Of a DNA stretch of 64,000 nt, positions 21,736-35,300 are shown in pieces. The notes beneath the pieces were generated by a model. That model was not told the origin of the DNA. It saw only the letters and a list, made by a program, of their open reading frames with translations, and did no database searches. Each line of letters starts with the position of its first letter. Position 1 is the stretch's first letter. The position numbers were made by a program, and so were the translations under genes. Origin of the DNA: Rutidosis leptorrhynchoides (Eukaryota > Streptophyta > Magnoliopsida > Asterales > Asteraceae); NCBI RefSeq assembly GCF_046630445.1, contig NC_092334.1:188362501-188426500 (forward strand). Direction: 5' to 3'.

Positions 21736-24700
21736 TTAAGCTGTTGAAGGTGTTGACGAATCTTCTGGAAATAGATGCGGGTATTTCTTCTTCATCTGAT
21801 CTTCACGCTCCCAGGTGAACTCGGGTCCTCTACGAGCATTCCATCGAACCTTAACAATTGGTATCTTGTTTTGCTTAAGTCTTTTAACCTCACGATCCAT
21901 TATTTCGACGGGTTCTTCGATGAATTGAAGTTTTTCGTTGATTTGGATTTCATCTAATGGAATAGTGAGATCTTCTTTAGCAAAACATTTATTCAAATTC
22001 GAGATGTGGAAAGTGTTATGTACAGCCGCGAGTTGTTGAGGTAACTCAAGTCGGTAAGCTACTGGTCCGACACGATCAATAATCTTGAATGGTCCAATAT
22101 ACCTTGGATTTAATTTCCCTCGTTTACCAAATCGAACAACGCCTTTCCAAGGTGCAACTTTAAGCATGACCATCTCTCCAATTTCAAATTCTATATCTTT
22201 TCTTTTAATGTCAGCGTAGCTCTTTTGTCGACTTTGGGCGGTTTTCAACCGTTGTTGAATTTGGATGATCTTATCGGTAGTTTCTTGTATAATCTCCGGA
22301 CCCGTAATCTGTCAATCCCCCACTTCACTCCAACAAATCGGAGACCTGCACTTTCTACCATAAAGTGCTTCAAACGGCGCCATCTCAATGCTTGAATGGT
22401 AGCTGTTGTTGTAGGAAAATTCTGCTAATGGTAGATGTCGATCCCAACTGTTTCCGAAATCAATAACACATGCTCGTAGCATGTCTTCAAGCGTTTGTAT
22501 CGTCCTTTCGCTCTGCCCATCAGTTTGTGGATGATAGGCAGTACTCATGTCTAGACGAGTTCCTAATGCTTGCTGTAATGTCTGCCAGAATCTTGAAATA
22601 AATCTGCCATCCCTATCAGAGATAATAGAGATTGGTATTCCATGTCTGGAGACGACTTCCTTCAAATACAGTCGTGCTAACTTCTCCATCTTGTCATCTT
22701 CTCTTATTGGCAGGAAATGTGCTGATTTGGTGAGACGATCAACTATTACCCAAATAGTATCAAAACCACTTGCAGTCCTTGGCAATTTAGTGATGAAATC
22801 CATGGTAATGTTTTCCCATTTCCATTCTGGGATTTCGGGTTGTTGAAGTAGACCTGATGGTTTCTGATACTCAGCTTTGACCTTAGAACACGTCAAACAT
22901 TCTCCTACGTATTTAGCAACATCGGCTTTCATACCCGGCCACCAAAAATGTTTCTTGAGATCCTTGTACATCTTCCCCGTTCCAGGATGTATTGAGTATC
23001 TGGTTTTATGAGCTTCTCTAAGTACCATTTCTCTCATATCTCCAAATTTTGGTACCCAAATCCTTTCAGCCCTATACCGGGTTCCATCTTCCCGAATATT
23101 AAGATGCTTCTCCGATCCTTTGGGTATTTCATCCTTTAAATTTCCCTCTTTTAAAACTCCTTGTTGCGCCTCCTTTATTTGAGTAGTAAGGTTATTATGA
23201 ATCATTATATTCATAGATTTTACTCGAATGGGTTCTCTGTCCTTCCTGCTCAAGGCATCGGCTACCACATTTGCCTTCCCTGGGTGGTAACGAATCTCAA
23301 AGTCGTAATCATTCAATAATTCAATCCACCTACGCTGCCTCATATTTAGTTGTTTCTGATTAAATATGTGTTGAAGACTTTTGTGGTCGGTATATATAAT
23401 ACTTTTGACCCCATATAAGTAGTGCCTCCAAGTCTTTAATGCAAAAACAACCGCGCCTAATTCCAAATCATGCGTCGTATAATTTTGTTCGTGAATCTTC
23501 AATTGTCTAGACGCATAAGCAATCACCTTCGTTCGTTGCATTAATACACAACCGAGGCCTTGCTTTGATGCGTCACAATAAATCACAAAATCATCATTCC
23601 CTTCAGGCAATGACAATATATGTGCCGTAGTTAGCTTTTTCTTCAATAACTGAAACGCTTTCTCTTGTTCATCATTCCATTCAAATTTCTTCCCTTTATG
23701 CGTTAATGCAGTCAAGGGTTTTGCTATTCTGGAAAAGTCTTGGATGAACCTTCTGTAGTAACCAGCTAGTCCTAAAAACTGGCGTATGTGTTTCGGAGTT
23801 TTCGGGGTTTCCCACTTTTCAACAGTTTCTATCTTTGCCGGATCCACCTTAATACCTTCTTTGTTCACTATGTGACAGAGGAATTGAACTTCTTCCAACC
23901 AAAATGCACACTTTGAAAACTTAGCGTACAATTCTTCCTTCCTCAATACTTCTAACACCTTTCTCAAATGTTCACCGTGTTCTTTGTCATTCTTTGAGTA
24001 AATAAGTATGTCATCAATGAAAACAATGACAAACTTGTCAAGGTATGGTCCACACACTCGGTTCATAAGGTATATGAACACAGCTGGTGCATTAGTTAAA
24101 CCAAACGGCATGACCATAAACTCGTAATGACCGTAACGTGTTCTGAAAGCAGTCTTTGGAATATCATCTTCTTTCACCCGCATTTGATGATACCCGGAAC
24201 GTAAGTCAATCTTTGAATAAACAGACGAGCCTTGTAGTTGATCAAATAAGTCGTCGATTCTCGGTAGTGGGTAGCGGTTCTTGATGGTAAGTTTGTTCAA
24301 CTCTCGATAGTCGATACACAACCTGAATGTACCATCTTTATTCTTGACAAACAAAACAGGAGCTCCCCACGGTGATGTGCTTGGTCGAATGAAACCACGC
24401 TCTAAAAGTTCTTGTAATTGGCTCTACAGTTCTTTCATCTCGCTGGGTGCGAGTCTGTAAGGAGCACGAGCTATTGGTGCAGCTCCTGGTACAAGATCTA
24501 TTTGAAATTCAACGGATCGATGTGGGGGTAATCCCGGTAATTCTTTCGGAAATACATCGGGAAATTCTTTTGCAATGGGAACATCATTGATGCTCTTTTC
24601 TTCAGTTTGTACTTTCTCGACGTGTGCTAGAACAGCATAGCAACCTTTTCTTATTAGTTTTTGTGCCTTCAAATTACTAATAAGATGTAGCTTCGTGTTG

Positions 24701-25451
24701 CCCTTTTCTCCGTACACCATTAAGGGTTTTCCTTTTTCTCGTATAATGCGAATTGCATTTTTGTAACAAACGATCTCTGCTTTCACTTCTTTCAACCAGT
24801 CCATACCGATTATCACATCAAAACTCCCTAACTCTACTGGTATCAAATCAATCTTAAATGTTTCGCTAACCAGTTTAATTTCTCGATTCCGACATATATT
24901 ATCTGCTGAAATTAATTTACCATTTGCTAATTCGAGTAAAAATTTACTATCCAAAGGCGTCAATGGACAACTTAATTTAGCACAAAAATCTCTACTCATA
25001 TAGCTTCTATCCGCACCCGAATTAAATAAAACGTAAGCAGATTTATTGTCAATAAGAAACGTACCCGTAACAAGCTCCGGGTCTTCCTGTGCCTCTGCCG
25101 CATTAATATTGAAAACTCTTCCGCGGCCTTGTCCATTCGTGTTCTCCTGGTTCGGGCAATTTCTAATAATGTGGCCCGGTTTTCCACATTTATAACAAAC
25201 TACATTGGCATAACTCGCTCCGACACTACTTGCTCCGCCATTACTCGTTCCAACACCATTTGTTCCTTTCGTTCTATTAACCCCTGGTCCGTAGACCTCA
25301 CACTTCGCCGCACTATGACCATTTCTTTTACACTTGTTGCAAAATTTGGTGCAGAACCCCGAGTGATACTTTTCACACCTTTGGCATAGCTGCTTCTGAT
25401 TGTTGTTGTTGTTGCAGTTATTATTGTTGTTGGGATGATTGTTGTAGTTGC

Positions 25452-25497
<46 letters not shown>

Positions 25498-26331
25498 GGG
25501 CCGTTTGTTGTAGTTGCGATTGATGTTGCGATTGTTGGGATAATTGTTGCGATTACTGTTGTAATTGCTGTTGTTGTTGTATTGGTGATTCTTATCACCG
25601 TTTTCCTCCCACTTTCTTTTGACTTGCTTTACATTGGCCTCTTCAGCAGTCTGTTCTTTAATTCTTTCTTCAATCTGGTTCACTAGTTTGTGAGCCATTC
25701 TACATGCCTGTTGTATGGAGGCGGGCTCGTGTGAACTTATATCTTCTTGGATTCTTTTCGGTAATCCTTTCACAAACGCGTCGATCTTCTCTTCCTCATC
25801 TTCGAATGCTCCCGGACACAATAGGCATAATTCTGTGAATCGTCTTTCGTACGTGGTAATATCAAATCCTTGGGTTCGTAACCCTCTAAGTTCTGTCTTG
25901 AGCTTATTGACCTCGGTTCTGGGACGGTACTTCTCGTTCATCAAGTGCTTGAATGCTGACCACGGTAGTGCGTACGCATCGTCTTGTCCCACTTGCTCTA
26001 GATAGGTATTCCACCATGTTAACGCAGAACCTGTGAAGGTATGCGTAGCGTACTTCACTTTGTCCTCTTCAGTACACTTACTTATGGCAAACACCGATTC
26101 GACCTTCTCGGTCCACCGTTTCAATCCGATCGGTCCTTCGGTTCCATCAAATTCCAAAGGTTTGCAGGTAGTGAATTCTTTGTAGGTGCATCCTACACGA
26201 TTTCCTGTACTGCTAGATCCAAGGTTATTGTTGGTATGTAGCGCAGCCTGTACTGCGGCTATGTTTGAAGCTAGAAAAGTACGAAATTCCTCTTCATTCA
26301 TATTCACAGTGTGTCGAGTAGTCGGTGCCAT
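21736..26331 (-). pseudogene. gag-pol of element A2 with two stops
   Basis: Start at MAPTTRHTVNMNEEEF (26331; an in-frame Met exists at 26367). Order: gag capsid domain with LEFDGTEGPIGLKRW, a poly-Asn tract, three CCHC-type knuckles ([40 protein letters not shown]), protease, reverse transcriptase ([12 protein letters not shown]), RNase H ([13 protein letters not shown]), integrase (HPGTGK, then [31 protein letters not shown]) and a chromodomain-like tail ([19 protein letters not shown]). The protease motif reads NSGAD instead of DSGAD (codon at 25023-25021). Stops are TAG at 24426-24424, just before the RT, and TGA at 22314-22312 in the integrase tail; A1 has sense codons at both. Length is otherwise normal for Tekay. 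Confidence 0.92.
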
Positions 26332-26671
26332 TTCCTTCAAAATAGTCAAATGGAACAAGTTAATCATACAGAATATTAAGAGTAGTTAATAGTATTTCGT
26401 AGCATAATATGAACTCATTTATAAAAGCTTTTTCTTCATATTAGCATTTTATAAGTTTAAATTCGGGTAGTACCTACCCGTTAAGTTCATACTTAGTAGC
26501 TAATATACAATTCAACTACTACAATTCTATATGAAAACTGATTATAATAATATTTCGCGTTCAAACTTTTATACAATATTTTACAAACTTACAATACCGC
26601 TTATTTTACATAAAGCATGAAATATAGCACAAAATAACTTTGATACAAGATAGTTGTGAAGATAATTCTAG

Positions 26672-27355
26672 CTAGTACACAAGTCGTTCAGCAAAGGCAA
26701 TAAAGACACGTAATTCATACGTCCAGAAACAAGTCATGCATTCTGGTTTTACTAGGACTACTTCCCATCCTTGATCTTGTGGAACATAACCGTTATGGCC
26801 GTTGATAAGACAGCGTGTTGTAACATCGTCAAAGGGACGAGGGTTACGTAATGTCCAACAGTCCCGTAACAATCTAAAAACCTCATTTCTTACCCCAATT
26901 ACCGACTCCGTCACTTGTGGGAACGTTTTGTTTAATAGTTGTAGCCCGATGTTCTTGTTCTCACTTTGGTGAGAAGCGAACATTACTAATCCGTAAGCAT
27001 AACATGCTTCTTTATGTTGCATGTTAGCCGCTTTTTCTAAATCACGAAGTCCAATATTCGGATATATTGAGTCAAAATAATTTCTTAACCCATTGCGTAA
27101 AATAGCATTTGGGTTCCCCGCAATATATGCGTCAAAGTAAACACATCGTAACTTATGGATTTCCCAATGTGATATCCCCTATCTTTCGAACGAAAGCCTT
27201 TTATAAACCAAGGCATTCTTGGAACGTTCTTCGAATGTCTTACAAACTGATCTCGCCTTAAATAGTTGTGCCGAAGAATTCTGACCGACTCTAGACAAGA
27301 TTTCATCGATCATGTCTCCGGGTAGGTCTCTTAAAATATTGGGTTGTCTATCCAT
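26672..27355 (-). pseudogene. F-box accessory gene of element A2, with a premature stop
   Basis: Same length and frame as the 227-residue A1 copy, starting at 27355. Codon 59, Trp in A1, is TAG here (27181-27179), just after the F-box. Further amino acid differences are scattered through the C-terminal half (for example Trp to Gly after KNI, Leu to Pro in VKLEC). A truncated F-box-only product of 58 residues could in principle still be made. Confidence 0.88.
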
Positions 27356-27491
27356 TTTGTGTTTTTATACTGTAAAATAGACAAGAGTTAGATATAAAAA
27401 AAAATACTTATTAATACAAGCAATTTTTACATATATCATAAAGCATAAGCACACTATATTACATGTATTACACCACACGAATACAACTATC

Positions 27492-28105
27492 TTATTCCGA
27501 CTCGCTTGTTTCTTCTTCTTCGATTTTGGTTCGTTTTGCCAAGTTTCTAGGGATATATGATGTTCCCCTAATACGAGCCGTTATTTTCCACATTGGTTTA
27601 GAAAACCTGGTGGTTTAGAGGTTCCCGGGTCATTGTTACAACTTAAGGACTTCGGGGGTTGACTATACATATAAAGTTCATCGGGGTTGGAATTAGATTT
27701 CTCTATTTTTATGCCCTTTCCCTTATTATTTTCTTTTGCCTTTTTAAATTCAGTTGGGGTAATTTCTATAACATCATCGGAATTCTCGTCGGAATCCGAT
27801 TCATCGGAGAATTGGTAATCCTCCCAATATTTTGCTTCCTTGGCGGAAACACCATTGACCATAATTAACTTTGGTCGGTTGGTTGAGGATTTTCTTTTAC
27901 TTAACCGTTTTATTATTTCCCCCACCGGTTCAATTTCTTCATCCGGTTCCGATTCCTCTTCCGGTTCCGATTCTTCTTCCGGTTCCGACTCTTCTTCCGG
28001 TTCCTCTTCGGGAACTTGTGAATCAGTCCACGAATCATTCCAATATACATTTGACTCTTCATTATTATTAGGTGAGTCAATGGGACTTGTTCTAGAGGTA
28101 GACAT
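27492..28105 (-). pseudogene. Acidic accessory gene of element A2, frameshifted
   Basis: Starts at 28105 and matches the A1 acidic protein through SKPPGF. There a T run is one base shorter (around 27601-27606), so translation leaves the frame and stops at 27581 after 174 residues. The basic and acidic tail is lost from that product. The EEESEP-type repeats are present. Confidence 0.88.
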
Positions 28106-28300
28106 CTATCACATAATATCAAACGCGTTAAGAGATTAATTAATCACATAATATTCACACGTTAAAAATATATAGTTTCCAACAAACTTTGTTAAGCAAT
28201 CATTTTTCAAGTAAACACGGTCGAAGTCTAGACTCACTAATGCATCCTAACAAACTCGATAAGACACACTAATGCAAAATTCTGGTTCTCTAAGACCAAC

Positions 28301-28312
28301 GCTCGGATACCA
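28301..28312 (-). other. Primer binding site of A2, one mismatch
   Basis: The minus strand reads TGGTATCCGAGC, one base away from TGGTATCAGAGC in A1, beginning two bases inside the 5' LTR end at 28315. Confidence 0.85.
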
Positions 28313-28314
28313 AC

Positions 28315-31300
28315 TGAAATGTCCCGTTCTTATTGATTAAAAACGTTCCATATTAATTGATTTCGTTGCGAGGTTTTGACCTCTATATGAGACGTTTTTG
28401 AAAGACTGCATTCATTTTAAAACAAACCATAACCTTTATTTCATCAATAAAGGTTTAAAAAGCTTTACGTAGATTATCAAATGATGATAATCTAAAATAT
28501 CCTGTTTACACACGACCATTACATAATGGTTTACAATACAAATATGTTACAACAAAATAAGTTTCATGAATGCAACTTTTACACAATATCATACAAGCAT
28601 GGACTCCAAATCTCGTCCTTATTTAAGTATGCGACAGCGGAAGCTCTTAATAATCACCTGAGAATAAACATGCTTAAAACGTCAACAAAAATGTTGGTGA
28701 GTTATAGGTTTAACCTATATATATCAAATCGTAACAATAGACCACAAGATTTCATATTTCAATAGACATCCCATACATAGAGATAAAAATCATTCATATG
28801 GTGAACACCTGGTAACCGACATTAACAAGATGCATATATAAGAATATCCCCATCATTCCGGGATACCCTTCAGATATGATATAAATTTCGAAGTACTAAA
28901 GCATCCGGTACTTTGGATGGGGTTTGTTAGGCCCAATAGATCTATCTTTAGGATTCGCGTCAATTAGGGTGTCTGTTCCCTAATTCTTAGATTACCAGAC
29001 TTAATAAAAAGGGGCATATTCGATTTCGATAATTCAACCATAGAATGTAGTTTCACGTACTTGTGTCTATTTTGTAAATCATTTATAAAACCTGCATGTA
29101 TTCTCATCCCAAAAATATTAGATTTAAAAGTGGGACTATAACTCACTTTCACAGATTTTTACTTCGTTGGGAAGTAAGACTTGGCCACTGGTTGATTCAC
29201 GAACCTATAACAATATATACATATATATCAAAGTATGTTCAAAATATATTTACAACACTTTTAATATATTTTGATGTTTTAAGTTTATTAAGTCAGCTGT
29301 CCTCGTTAGTAACCTACAACTAGTTGTCCACAGTTAGATGTACAGAAATAAATCGATAAATATTATCTTGAATCAATCCACGACCCAGTGTATACGTATC
29401 TCAGTATTGATCACAACTCAAACTCTATATATTTTGGAATCAACCTCAACCCTGTATAGCTAACTCCAACATTCACATATAGAGTGTCTATGGTTGTTCC
29501 GAAATATATATAGATGTGTCGACATGATAGGTCGAAACATTGTATACGTGTCTATGGTATCTCAAGATTACATAATATACAATACAAGTTGATTAAGTTA
29601 TGGTTGGAATAGATTTGTTAACAATTTTCACGTAGCTAAAATGAGAAAAAATTATCCAATCTTGTTTTACCCATAACTTCTTCATTTTAAATCCGTTTTG
29701 AGTGAATCAAATTGCTATGGTTTCATATTGAACTCTATTTTATGAACCTAAACAGAAAAAGTATAGGTTAATAGTCGGAAAAATAAGTTACAAGTCGTTT
29801 TTGTAAAGGTAGTCATTTCAGTCGAAAGAACGACGTCTAGATGACCATTTTAGAAAACATACTTCCACTTTGAGTTTAACCATAATTTTTGGATATAGTT
29901 TCATGTTCATAATAAAAATCATTTTCTCAGAATAACAACTTTTAAATCAAATTTTATCATAGTTTTTAATTAACTAACCCAAAACAGCCCGCGGTGTTAC
30001 TACGACGGCGTAAATCCGGTTTTACGGTGTTTTTCGTGTTTCCAGGTTTTAAAGCATTAAGTTAGCATATCATATAGATATAGAACATGTGTTTAGTTGA
30101 TTTTAAAAGTCAAGTTAGAAGGATTAACTTTTATTTGCGAACAAGTTTAGAATTAACTAAACTATGTTCTAGTGATTACAAGTTTAAACCTTCGAATAAG
30201 ATAACTTTATATGTATGAATCGAATGATGTTATGAACATCATTACTACCTTAAGTTCCTTGGATAAACCTACTGGAAAAGAGAAAAGTGGATCTAGCTTC
30301 AATGGATCCTTGGATGGCTCGAAGTTCTTGAAGCAGAATCATGACACGAAAACAAGTTCAAGTAAGATCATCACTTGAAATAAGATTGTTATAGTTATAG
30401 AAATTGAACCAAAGTTTGAATATGATTATTACCTTGTATTAGAATGATAACCTACTGTAAGAAATAAAGATTTCTTGAGGTTGGATGATCACCTTACAAG
30501 ATTGGAAGTGAGCTAGCAAACTTGAAAGTATTCTTGATTTTATGAAACTAGAACTTTTGGAATTTATGAAGAACACTTAGAACTTGAAGATAGAACTTGA
30601 GAGAGATCAATTAGATGAAGAAAATTGAAGAATGAAAGTGTTTGTAGGTGTTTTTGGTCGTTGGTGTATGGATTAGATATAAAGGATATGTAATTTTGTT
30701 TTCATGTAAATAAGTCATGAATGATTACTCATATTTTTGTAATTTTATGAGATATTTCATGCTAGTTGCCAAATGATGGTTCCCACATGTGTTAGGTGAC
30801 TTACATGGGCTGCTAAGAGCTGATCATTGGAGTGTATATACCAATAGTACATACATCTAAAAGCTGTGTATTGTACGAGTACGAATACGGGTGCATACGA
30901 GTAGAATTGTTGATGAAACTGAACGAGGATGTAATTGTAAGCATTTTTGTTAAGTAGAAGTATTTTGATAAGTGTATTGAAGTCTTTCAAAAGTTTATAA
31001 ATACATATTAAAACACTACATGTATATACATTTTAACTGAGTCGTTAAGTCATCGTTAGTCGTTACATGTAAGTGTTGTTTTTAAACCTTTAGGTTAACG
31101 GTCTTGTTAAATGTTGTTAACCCAATGTTTATAATATCAAATGAGATTTTAAATTATTATATTATCATGATATTATCATGTATGAATATCTCTTAATATG
31201 ATATATATACATTAAATGTCTTTACAACGATAATCGTTACATATATGTCTCGTTTAAAAATCATTAAGTTAGTAGTCTTGTTTTTACATATGTAGTTCAT

Positions 31301-31564
31301 TGTTAATATACTTAATGATATGTTTACTTATCATAGTATCATGTTAACTATATATATATCCATATATATGTCATCATATAGTTTTTACAAATTTTAACGT
31401 TCGTGAATCACCGGTCAACTTGGGTGGTCAATTGTCCATATGAAACATATTTCAATTAATCAAGTCTTAACAAGTTTGATTTCTTAACATGTTGGAAACA
31501 TTTAATCATATAAATATCAATCTCAATTAATATATATAAACATGGAAAAGTTCGGGTCACTACA
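28315..31564 (-). mobile_element. 5' LTR of element A2
   Basis: 3250 bp, nearly identical to the 3' LTR at 18449-21700, with matching TG/CA ends. It ends at the GGATG duplication where A1 gag resumes. Confidence 0.93.
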
Positions 31565-31569
31565 GGATG

Positions 31570-32263
31570 CATCTACAAAGAATTCACTGCCTGCAAACCT
31601 TTGGAATTTGATGGAACCGAAGGACCGATCGGATTGAAACGGTGGACCGAGAAGGTCGAATCGGTGTTTGCCATAAGTAAGTGTACTGAAGAGGACAAAG
31701 TGAAGTACGCAATGCATACCTTCACAGGTTCTGCGTTAACATGGTGGAATACCTATCTAGAGCAAGTGGGACAAGACGATGCGTACGCACTACCGTGGTC
31801 AGTATTCAAGCACTTGATGAACGAGCAGTACCGTCCCAGAACCGAGGTCAATAAGCTCAAGACAGAACTTAGAGGGTTACGAACCCAAGGATTTGATATT
31901 ACCACGTACGAAAGACGATTCACAGAATTGTGCCTATTGTGTCCGGGAGCATTCGAAGATGAGGAAGAGAAGATCGACGCGTTTGTAAAAGGATTACCGG
32001 AAAGAATCCAAGAAGATATAAGTTCACACGAGCCCGCCTCCATACAACATGCATGTAGAATGGCTCACAAACTAGTGAACCAGATTGAAGAAAGAATTAA
32101 AGAACAGACTGCTGAAGAGGCCAATGTGAAGAAAGTCAAAAGAAAGTGGGAGGAAAACGGTGATAAGAATCACCAATACAACAACAACAACAGCAATTAC
32201 AACAATAATTGCAACAATTATCCCAACAATCGCTACATCAATCGCAACTACAACAAACGGCCT

Positions 32264-32306
<43 letters not shown>

Positions 32307-35300
32307 GCAGCAACTACAACAATCATCCCAACAACAATAATAACCGCAACAAAAACAACAATCAGAAGCAGCTATGCCAAAGGTGTGAAAAGTATCACTC
32401 GGGGTTCTGCACCAAATTTTGCAACAAGTGTAAAAGAAATGGTCATAGCGCGGCGAAGTGTGAGGTCTACGGACCAGGGGTTAATAGAACGAAAGGAACA
32501 AATGGTGTCGGAACGAGTAATGGCGGATGAAGTAGTGTCGGAGCAAGTTATGCCAATGTAGTTTGTTATAGATGTGGAAAACCGGGCCATATTATTAGAA
32601 ATTGCCCGAACCAGGAGAACACGAATGGACAAGGCCGCGGAAGAGTTTTCAATATTAATGCGGCAGAGGCACAGGAAGACCCGGAGCTTGTTACGGGTAC
32701 GTTTCTTATTGACAATAAATCTGCTTACATTTTATTTGATTCGGGTGCGGATAGAAGCTATATGAGTAGAGATTTTTGTGCTAAATTAAGTTGTCCATTG
32801 ACGCCTTTGGATAGTAAATTTTTACTCGAATTAGCAAATGGTAAATTAATTTCAGCAGATAATATATGTCGGAATCGAGAAATTAAACTGGTTAGCGAAA
32901 CATTTAAGATTGATTTGATACCAGTAGAGTTAGGAAGTTTTGATGTGATAATCAGTATGGACTGGTTGAAAGAAGTGAAAGCAGAGATCGTTTGTTACAA
33001 AAATGCAATTCGCATTATACGAGAAAAAGGAAAACCCTTAATGGTGTACGGAGAAAAGGGCAACACGAAGCTACATCTTATTAGTAATTTGAAGGCACAA
33101 AAACTAATAAGAAAAGGTTGCTATGCTGTTCTAGCACACGTCGAGAAAGTACAAACTGAAGAAAAGAGCATCAATGATGTTCCCATTGCAAAAGAATTTC
33201 CCGATGTATTTCCAAAAGAATTACCGGGATTACCCCCACATCGATCCGTTGAATTTCAAATAGATCTTGTACCAGGAGCTGCACCAATAGATCGTGCTCC
33301 ATACAGACTCGCACCCAGCGAGATGAAAGAACTGCAAAGCCAATTACAAGAACTTTTAGAGCACGGTTTCATTCGACCAAGCACATCATCGTGGGGAGCT
33401 CCTGTTTTGTTTGTCAAGAAGAAAGATGGTACATTCAGGTTGTGTATCGACTACCGAGAGTTGAACAAACTTACCATCAAGAACCGCTACCCACTACCGA
33501 GAATCGACGACTTATTTGATCATCTACAAGGCTCGTCTGTTTATTCAAAGATTGACTTACGTTCCGGGTATCATCAAATGCGGGTGAAAGAAGATGATAT
33601 TCCAAAGACTGCTTTCAGAACACATTATGGTCATTACGAGTTTATGGTCATGCCATTTGGTTTAACTAATGCACCAGCTATGTTCATGGACCTTATGAAC
33701 CGAGTGTGTGGACCATACCTTGACAAGTTTGTCATTGTTTTCATTGATGACATACTTATTTACTCAAAGAATGACCAAGAACACAGTGAACATTTGAGAA
33801 AGGTGTTAGAAGTATTGAGGAAGGAAGAATTGTACGCTAAGTTTTCAAAGTGTGCATTTTGGTTGGAAGAAGTTCAATTCCTCGGTCACATAGTGAACAA
33901 AGAAGGTATTAAGGTGGATCCGGCAAAGATAGAAACTGTTGAAAAGTGGGAAACCCTGAAAACTCTGAAACACATACGCCAGTTTTTAGGACTAGCTGGT
34001 TACTACAGAAGGTTCATCCAAGACTTTTCCAGAATAGCAAAACCCTTGACTGCATTAACGCATAAAGGGAAGAAATTTGAATGGAATGATGAACAAGAGA
34101 AAGCGTTTCAGTTATTGAAGAAAAAGCTAACTACGGCACCTATATTGTCATTGCCTGAAGGGAATGATGATTTTGTGATTTATTGTGACGCATCAAAGCA
34201 AGGTCTCGGTTGTGTATTAATGCAACGAACGAAGGTGATTGCTTATGCGTCTAGACAATTGAAGATTCACGAACAAAATTATACGACGCATGATTTGGAA
34301 TTAGGCGCGGTTGTTTTTGCATTAAAGACTTGGAGGCACTACTTATATGGGGTCAAAAGTATTATATATACCGACCACAAAAGTCTTCAACACATATTTA
34401 ATCAGAAACAACTGAATATGAGGCAGCGTAGGTGGATTGAATTGTTAAATGATTACGACTTTGAGATTCGTTACCACCCGGGGAAGGCAAATGTGGTAGC
34501 CGATGCCTTGAGCAGGAAGGACAGAGAACTCATTCGAGTAAAATCTATGAATATAATGATTCATAATAACCTTACTACTCAAATAAAGGAGGCGCAACAA
34601 GGAGTTTTAAAAGAGGGAAATTTAAAGGATGAAATACCCAAAGGATCAGAGAAGCATCTTAATATTCGGAAAGACGGAACCCGGTATAGGACTGAAAGGA
34701 TTTGGGTACCAAAATTTGGAGATATGAGAGAAATGGTACTTAGAGAAGCTCATAAAACCAGATACTCAATACATCCTGGAACGGGGAAGATGTACAAGGA
34801 TCTCAAGAAACATTTTTGGTGGCCGGGTATGAAAGCCGATGTTGCTAAATACGTAGGAGAATGTTTGACGTGTTCTAAGGTCAAAGCTGAGCATCAGAAA
34901 CCATCAGGTCTACTTCAATAACCCGAAATCCCGGAATGGAAATGGGAAAACATTACCATGGATTTCATCACTAAATTGCCAAGGACTGCAAGTGGTTTTG
35001 ATACTATTTGGGTAATAGTTGATCGTCTCACCAAATCAGCACACTTCCTACCAATAAGAGAAGATGACAAGATGGAGAAGTTAGCACGACTGTATTTGAA
35101 GGAAGTCGTCTCCAGACATGGAATACCAATCTCTATTATTTCTGATAGGGATGGCAGATTTATTTCAAGATTCTGGCAGACATTACAGCAAGCATTAGGA
35201 ACTCGTCTAGACATGAGTACTGCCTATCATCCACAAACTGATGGGCAGAGCGAAAGGACGATACAAATGCTTGAAGACATGCTACGAGCATGTGTTATTG

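Larger units (their letters stand above)
18449..31564 (-). mobile_element. Tekay-type retrotransposon A2 nested in gag of A1
   Basis: A complete reversed element of 13,116 bp with both LTRs (18449-21700 and 28315-31564), primer site, acidic and F-box pseudogenes and gag-pol, flanked by GGATG duplications at 18444-18448 and 31565-31569. The two LTRs differ only by scattered substitutions in the stretches I compared, so insertion is recent. Damage includes two stops and a protease substitution in gag-pol, a stop in the F-box ORF, a frameshift in the acidic ORF and one mismatch in the primer site. It could move only with proteins supplied by another copy. Confidence 0.95.
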
